Source: Takifugu bimaculatus
Lineage: Eukaryota > Chordata > Actinopteri > Tetraodontiformes > Tetraodontidae
Direction: 5' to 3'
Assembly (NCBI GenBank): GCA_004026145.2
Contig: CP034975.1
Location: forward strand, 8,648,686 to 8,712,685
DNA length: 64,000 nt
Positions 59,226 through 64,000 of this stretch are shown here, one piece after another. The translations under genes and the position numbers were made by a program. Within the stretch, counting starts at the first letter, position 1. Each line of letters starts with the position of its first letter. The notes beneath the pieces were generated by a model. It had not been told where the DNA came from. It did not search any database and saw nothing but the letters and a program-made list of their open reading frames with translations.

Positions 59226-62079
59226 GATGTGCTTTTTTAAAAATGGTTCTTTCTCTTAAGTTGTGCTTTACGCGTCTGCTGTCGGTCTCTCAACACCTCG
59301 GACGACTCATTAGCGGCTGCTGTGCACTGATGTGATGCTCCCCGTCCTCACCTCGCCTGTGCGTAAAGGGAAAGGCAAAGAACTTCATCGGTGGAAATTG
59401 CTTCTCTCTGCTCCCTGAACTTGTCCTCGCCTCACTCGCGTCCGTTGCTGTTTCATGATCTCCCGAGAAGTGACGTGGTGAAGTCGTAGAATTTCTGCAA
59501 CGCGCAGAGGCTTCAGCTGCTGATCTCACATGACAAAGTTATTTTGGAACGACGTTTTTCTTATTTGCTGGACCGTGGGTGCCCAGTCTCCTCTCCGTGC
59601 CCCTACCTCCTCTCACCTGTAGGACGTTTGCGCTCCGCTCTGAGTCCACGAGTGTCTTCGTGGCCATTGGCGCACATTAACCCGGAGGTCTGGCGCTATT
59701 TTAGTCCCATTTCTTTGCTCCCCCTTTCACCAGGAGTTATGACGCATCACCAGTTTCCCCCGAGTGGATCCCTTCAACACATGCCTCTTTTATGTTAATT
59801 TCCAACCATGGCAGCAATCACTTCCAACCAATAAGAGCTTGCGGGCTGCGTACATCATAGTTCTTTACAAGAGCCGCAAAGAAAAGGCTTCATATGGCGT
59901 TACAGTTGGCATTTTACATGACAGTCTTAATGAACTGATGTCCGCATGCCGCTAACAGGTTTGCTCTCATCATAATTTAAAATACATTAATGTCATACGT
60001 GCAAGACACGCATGCTTCACAACGTATTTTTCTTTCCCCCCCCTCCGCACGTGATTTAAAACATAAATCTCTTGAATTATGTGACAGGTAATTACCGGAA
60101 ACCATCATTTAAACGACGCATTATTTTTCTTTTAAATATAATTTGCGGCGTGAAATGAAAGGTTCTAAGATTAACCTGAGTCATAAAAAGCCGTGGGTCA
60201 CAATCTCCAAGTTTTAGCGCTGAACAGATCGTTTGCTTATAACTGGAACTCTCCGCTCTATAATCCCAATATGAGATATTGGCGCCATCCAGTGGACAAT
60301 TAGAGTAGCTACAACGTATCTGACAACACAAACTATGAAAGGAGCCGTCTTGGGTGGAATTTAAAATTTAAAAACAGATTGGATCTTCATGTAGAAACCA
60401 AATTAAAATCAAATGAATTTAAAACAGTAGTATGAGATTGTGAATAAAACAACATTCTCCTTTTGTAAACTTTTATTTTAAATTATTTTGCAAATACAGC
60501 AAAAAGTATTTTCAGCAACTAAAATAAAATTAATGGGTTGCACTCAACCAAACGGAACAGAACATTAGTAGGCAGCTGTGGTCTGTTTATAAAGTCATAG
60601 TTTCTTCTTCCAAGGGTCTCAAGAACATGGATCACCTCTGGCAAATTGACACCTTACCCGTGAGAGAGAGATCAACGAGTTCTGACTCTAATCCAGACAG
60701 CCACCACTAGAATAAAGATGGTATCCTATGCTAGGCTGTGGCTCTTGGTTGTAAGACCGACCCTGCTCTCCATGCTCTTGCAGAAGCAGCACTCCCAAGA
60801 CTTGTCAGCATGGAGCAGAAGCTCGCTAAGAACCCTACACAAGCTGTTATACTGTGCTGATATTGAAGCTGGAGGAAGCAGGCTATGTTTCAGGTCTCAC
60901 CAGGAGAAGCAACTCAGTACCTAGAGCCTTGGTTCATACTACACCAAAGTGGAAAGGAAAGAGTTGTCTGACTAATCTTCCAATACTGAGGACAGTCACT
61001 GAATGAGCTACTGTTGCACTACTGTAGGTAGGGCCTTAGTTACTTGGTGCCCTGCTTAAGTTCTGTCAGTACTCGGTTGCTGTAAGTTAAGACATAAAAG
61101 TTATGTTCCACCAGATCTGCCTGCAGTCCACTGACACACCCGTGCCAAGGTAAATCTGGCGTGACATGCAGTGGGAGGAAGAGCCAGCTACCTACAAAAG
61201 GCAGCTGACACAACATGCAGCCCCTGTTGTGCTCCTGTGTCATGTTTGGGTGACAAGTCCAACTTGGTCAAGATTGTGGACCACTCTTTATGTGGACAAT
61301 TGTCTGAATATCACTTGCACTTCTGCTGAAGCCAAAGCTCTCATCATTAACCTATGCCATCCCCAAGCAGCTGTTTAGAAAACCGGAAGGGATTGGCAAT
61401 AAAGGCTGCACGCTTCCTTGCTCTCTCTCTCCCACGCCTCCTATGCCACTCTGCTCTGCGGAGAGTTTTCAACTTCTTCCGCAGGATGTTATACAGCTCT
61501 TTTAAAGCTTGCTTGTCTTGGTGAATTAGATCTCCTCAAAGCTCCTACTTGTGACAAGTAGCAGGAAAATAAATAAATTGTAAATAATAAAAACATACAA
61601 ATCTATTATATCCATAAGCAATCAGCTTTAGCACATCCAAGAAATCTACATGAGGCTTATTGCTTGGAAACATTCCTCAAATATAAGTGGATCATTGCAC
61701 AGTGAGTCAGATGTAGAAACAAATATAAATAAAAGGCATTACATTGGTATTGCAGAAATTATTTGGAAGATTAAATGTCATTGATTATATTGCTGTTTTT
61801 GGAGTTGGACTTCTTGTGACTTATTCCTAAATTACTAAACAATATTGACCTCTCACGTGTAATTTTGACATTTCCTTAGTATTTCAACGCTGGAGGTTGA
61901 AAAATAAAAAAAAGTTTTAAACTTGTATTAATACATTCATTTGATGCTCAAATTCAAATATTTCTTCATTTATTTTTTTTTCGTACTTAAAAACTATACT
62001 CTAGCTATATTGTTCTAGAGACACACTTTTTTCAAAATTTTCATAACCCCTGTTGACTTTGTCCATAATACGTAATTCT
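59226..62079. other. slc18a3 / cholinergic locus upstream region
   Basis: The first 300-600 bases left of 59.8 kb are GC-richer and should hold the slc18a3 promoter and, by analogy with mammals, the shared chat R-exon. I cannot place that exon. The rest is AT-rich. A stretch at 60.6-61.5 kb has more balanced composition and broken frames that I do not recognise (see findings). Confidence 0.45.
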
Positions 62080-62212
62080 GAACTACACTTCCGGTCATTT
62101 CCGTCGCGTATTGATGACGCAACACGCAGGAGAACTTTCACGAACCCTTTGGTAATTTCGTCAGAATATTGCGCACTTATTTCTGGAGGTGAACGACAAA
62201 GCTCGTTTCTGG
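62080..62212 (+). promoter_or_regulatory. ghitm promoter and non-coding exon 1
   Basis: cttccgg and atttccg ETS-type sites at 62089-62103 and a CRE-like tgatgacgca precede a short exon ending in a GTATGT donor at 62213. The layout is typical of a TATA-less housekeeping promoter. Confidence 0.5.
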
Positions 62213-62388
62213 GTATGTAACGTTAAATTACCTTCTATGTTGTAAAAATTGCTGTTTTAAATTTAAATCACACTGCAATTGCGCACTATACTACAAGGCC
62301 ATAAAGATTATAAGGGAATTTAAAATGGTTGCAACGAAGTAGGACCGTGACAGCTAGCTTCATTACCTAAATCAGATGTTATTCACTT

Positions 62389-62436
62389 TCAAATGTAGAT
62401 TTACTGTCTTACAATGTTAACATTTGTTGACGACTG
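62389..62436 (+). repeat. Direct repeat copy 1 in ghitm intron 1
   Basis: tcaaatgtagatttactgt...cgactg, repeated almost exactly at 62591-62640 with small indels. Confidence 0.85.
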
Positions 62437-62590
62437 TTGACGACTCATTAACCTATGCCAGCCGCTTAGCCAACCAAAGCACAGTCAGTTTTAGCTTTAG
62501 ACCTGTACAGGTAGATGCTAGCAGGTAACTTCTGGTCAACATTTGCAACTGTACTTTCCTAGTCTGGAATGCCCAGATGGGGCATCACTA

Positions 62591-62640
62591 TCAAATGTAG
62601 ATTTACTGTACTTACAATGTTAACATTTGCTGAGCGACTG
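62591..62640 (+). repeat. Direct repeat copy 2 in ghitm intron 1
   Basis: Second copy, about 200 bases downstream of the first. It differs by a few bases and small insertions (tgtactt against tgtctt; gctgagcg against gttgacg). Confidence 0.85.
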
Positions 62641-62710
62641 TTTTCTTTTTGCTGCTATTAACTGTACTCCTTTTGCCTGTCAGACAGATAACATTTACAC
62701 TATCGTAACC

Positions 62711-63838
62711 ATGTTTGTGGCGAGGCTGACGTGCCTGAGGAGTCTTCCTCTTGTTGGACTCCGTCCTCTCCTGTCTCAGGGTTCTCTAGGCTACTAGAGC
62801 ACCCATCCTAAAGGTCAATCCTCCTCAGTTCAGGCTCCAACAGGTAATTTACTCTTGAATTCAATAGCCTGACCTCCATTTAACATTCTCACTGTTGCCT
62901 TTCATTATTGTAAATACAGAGATGCAACACAAAGACATTTAACGCTTACAATTTACCCCTATCAATGTTATCTAAGTTTTATGCAACCCAAAAATTAGTG
63001 TCTTAAACTTAATCTGAACAATAATTGGTTACAATTTGAATTCTATGACAAGAGTTCTGTCTTATAAATGGCTTAAATCATTTGTTTTGTTTTAAGGAAT
63101 TTGGGTAGAAGGAAGGCTAAAGGATATGTATTATCACATCACTAGTTTACAGTTTGATTGGATTGATTTTCATTGATCGTGCAGATAATTTATTAGAATT
63201 TAGGTTACAAGTGCATGTTGTATGACAGCTTTTTGCTTTTCTGTTTTAGGGGTTTTCCTCCAAAGCCAGGTTTGGTTTCCGTCGTGGGAGGACGGCCAGG
63301 GACCAGATTAAAGAAGCAGCTTTTGAGCCAGCAACAGATACTGCCATTAAAAGTAATCACTATTACACATGAAATATCAACTCACATGTAGAATTTTCTG
63401 ACTTTAGTTGTGCTAAAATGTAACAGTTCAGAGTAATGTCAAGATTTGCTTAGGTACTGAATATTTGAAACTGTGCCCATGACAACTGTATCTGTGCTCC
63501 CAGTTGACAGTCTGGGCAGAATGGTTCTGGCAGGAGGTGCAGCAGTCGGCCTTGGAGCTCTGTGCTACTACGGACTGGGCATGTCCAATGAAATCGGTGC
63601 CATTGAGAAAGCGATGTGAGTGACCTTGTCTTGTGTGTTTCTCTTACCCCAGTTCCTTTATAGATTCCTAACATAATATGACTTTCTTTTTTGTAGGATC
63701 TGGCCCCAATATGTGAAGGACAGAATCCACTCCACCTACATGTACTTTGCAGGCAGTGTTGGGCTGACAGCTTTGTCAGCTGTAGCAATGAGCAGGAATC
63801 CAGCAATAATGGGTCTGATGATGAGCGGATCCTGGCTG
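62711..63838 (+). CDS. ghitm: Growth hormone-inducible transmembrane protein (TMBIM5), 5' part, one apparent frameshift
   Basis: GHITM/TMBIM5 is a mitochondrial inner-membrane Bax-inhibitor-like protein needed for cristae organisation and Ca/H exchange. Visible coding exons: 62711-62843, 63250-63352, 63504-63615, 63697-63838. The start MFVARLTCLRSLPLVGLRP looks like a mitochondrial presequence. Next come FGFRRGRTARDQIKEAA, then LAGGAAVGLGALCYYGLGMS, IGAIEKAMIWPQYVKDRIHS and YMYFAGSVGLTALSAVAMSR, as in GHITM. The first coding exon is 133 nt where 132 keeps phase: GG at 62789-62790 leads to TAG, while the other frame continues as ATRAPILKVNPPQFRLQQ into GFSSKARF. The remaining exons lie beyond the window edge. 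Confidence 0.93.
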
Positions 63839-64000
63839 GTAAACATTCTAAGCTGACCTGATAGATGTGTTGTTCAGATCAACTTTGCTGTGGAAATAGA
63901 ACCCACTGAGTGTACGTCAACGTCACCGTGTCTGACTTTTGCTAATTTATTCTAGACAAAACACACGCTCTATCTGCCTCCCCAGATTGAGTTTAAAGTC
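63839..64000 (+). other. ghitm intron, right edge
   Basis: Begins with a GTAAAC donor after the last visible ghitm exon. Acceptor-like ctag (63952-63955) and cccag (near 63985) occur before the end, but the following codons do not clearly match the next GHITM segment. Confidence 0.5.

Noticed and set aside
4506..63838. Programmed +1 frameshifting as explanation for the eight frame breaks
   Set aside because: No shared slippery motif, the genes are unrelated, and none is known to use frameshifting in other vertebrates.
1..64000. CRISPR arrays, operons, bacterial insertion sequences or phage genes
   Set aside because: None seen; intron-exon structure and gene content are vertebrate throughout.

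Overview
The window is from a vertebrate nuclear genome, almost certainly a ray-finned (teleost) fish. Genes have many short exons with GT-AG introns. The intergenic DNA is AT-rich and carries a tRNA-derived SINE, a Tigger/pogo-like MITE and LINE scraps. All ten recognisable genes are vertebrate single-copy families. Eleven features of the reading frames were checked by joining exons and counting phases by hand; no alignment or database search was run.

Layout, left to right. (1) 0.7-15.3 kb is a compact block matching the human 10q26 neighbourhood: bub3(-), hmx3(-), acadsb(-), ikzf5(+), pstk(-). hmx2, which sits between BUB3 and HMX3 in human, is absent. (2) A 522-bp Tigger-like MITE separates pstk from an ADAM9-type metalloprotease gene (-, 16.4-22.9 kb, 22 coding exons, 808 codons before the stop). 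(3) 24.1-39.1 kb holds parg(+), head-to-head with adam9 and with large introns. (4) 39.1-49.2 kb has no gene I can see. (5) 49.2-59.2 kb is the cholinergic locus: chat(-), with its first coding exon at 55.72-55.76 kb, and the intronless vesicular acetylcholine transporter slc18a3(-) just upstream in the same orientation. A near-consensus RE1/NRSE silencer lies in chat intron 1. Parg, chat and slc18a3 match human 10q11. (6) From 62.1 kb the first exons of ghitm(+) run off the right edge.

Functional links: chat makes acetylcholine and slc18a3 loads it into synaptic vesicles. The other genes are mostly housekeeping (mitotic checkpoint, branched-chain acyl-CoA oxidation, selenocysteine-tRNA synthesis, poly(ADP-ribose) turnover, mitochondrial inner membrane) and are arranged as head-to-head or convergent pairs.

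The most striking oddity is that seven of the ten genes (hmx3, acadsb, ikzf5, pstk, parg, chat, ghitm) each need one base removed (two in ikzf5) to restore a full-length frame. Every lesion is a +1 insertion, mostly in a GG/CC doublet or homopolymer, while all splice sites and phases are otherwise intact. bub3, adam9 and slc18a3 are clean. This looks like systematic insertion error in the assembly rather than gene decay, but it needs reads to decide. I found no clearly undescribed biological system.
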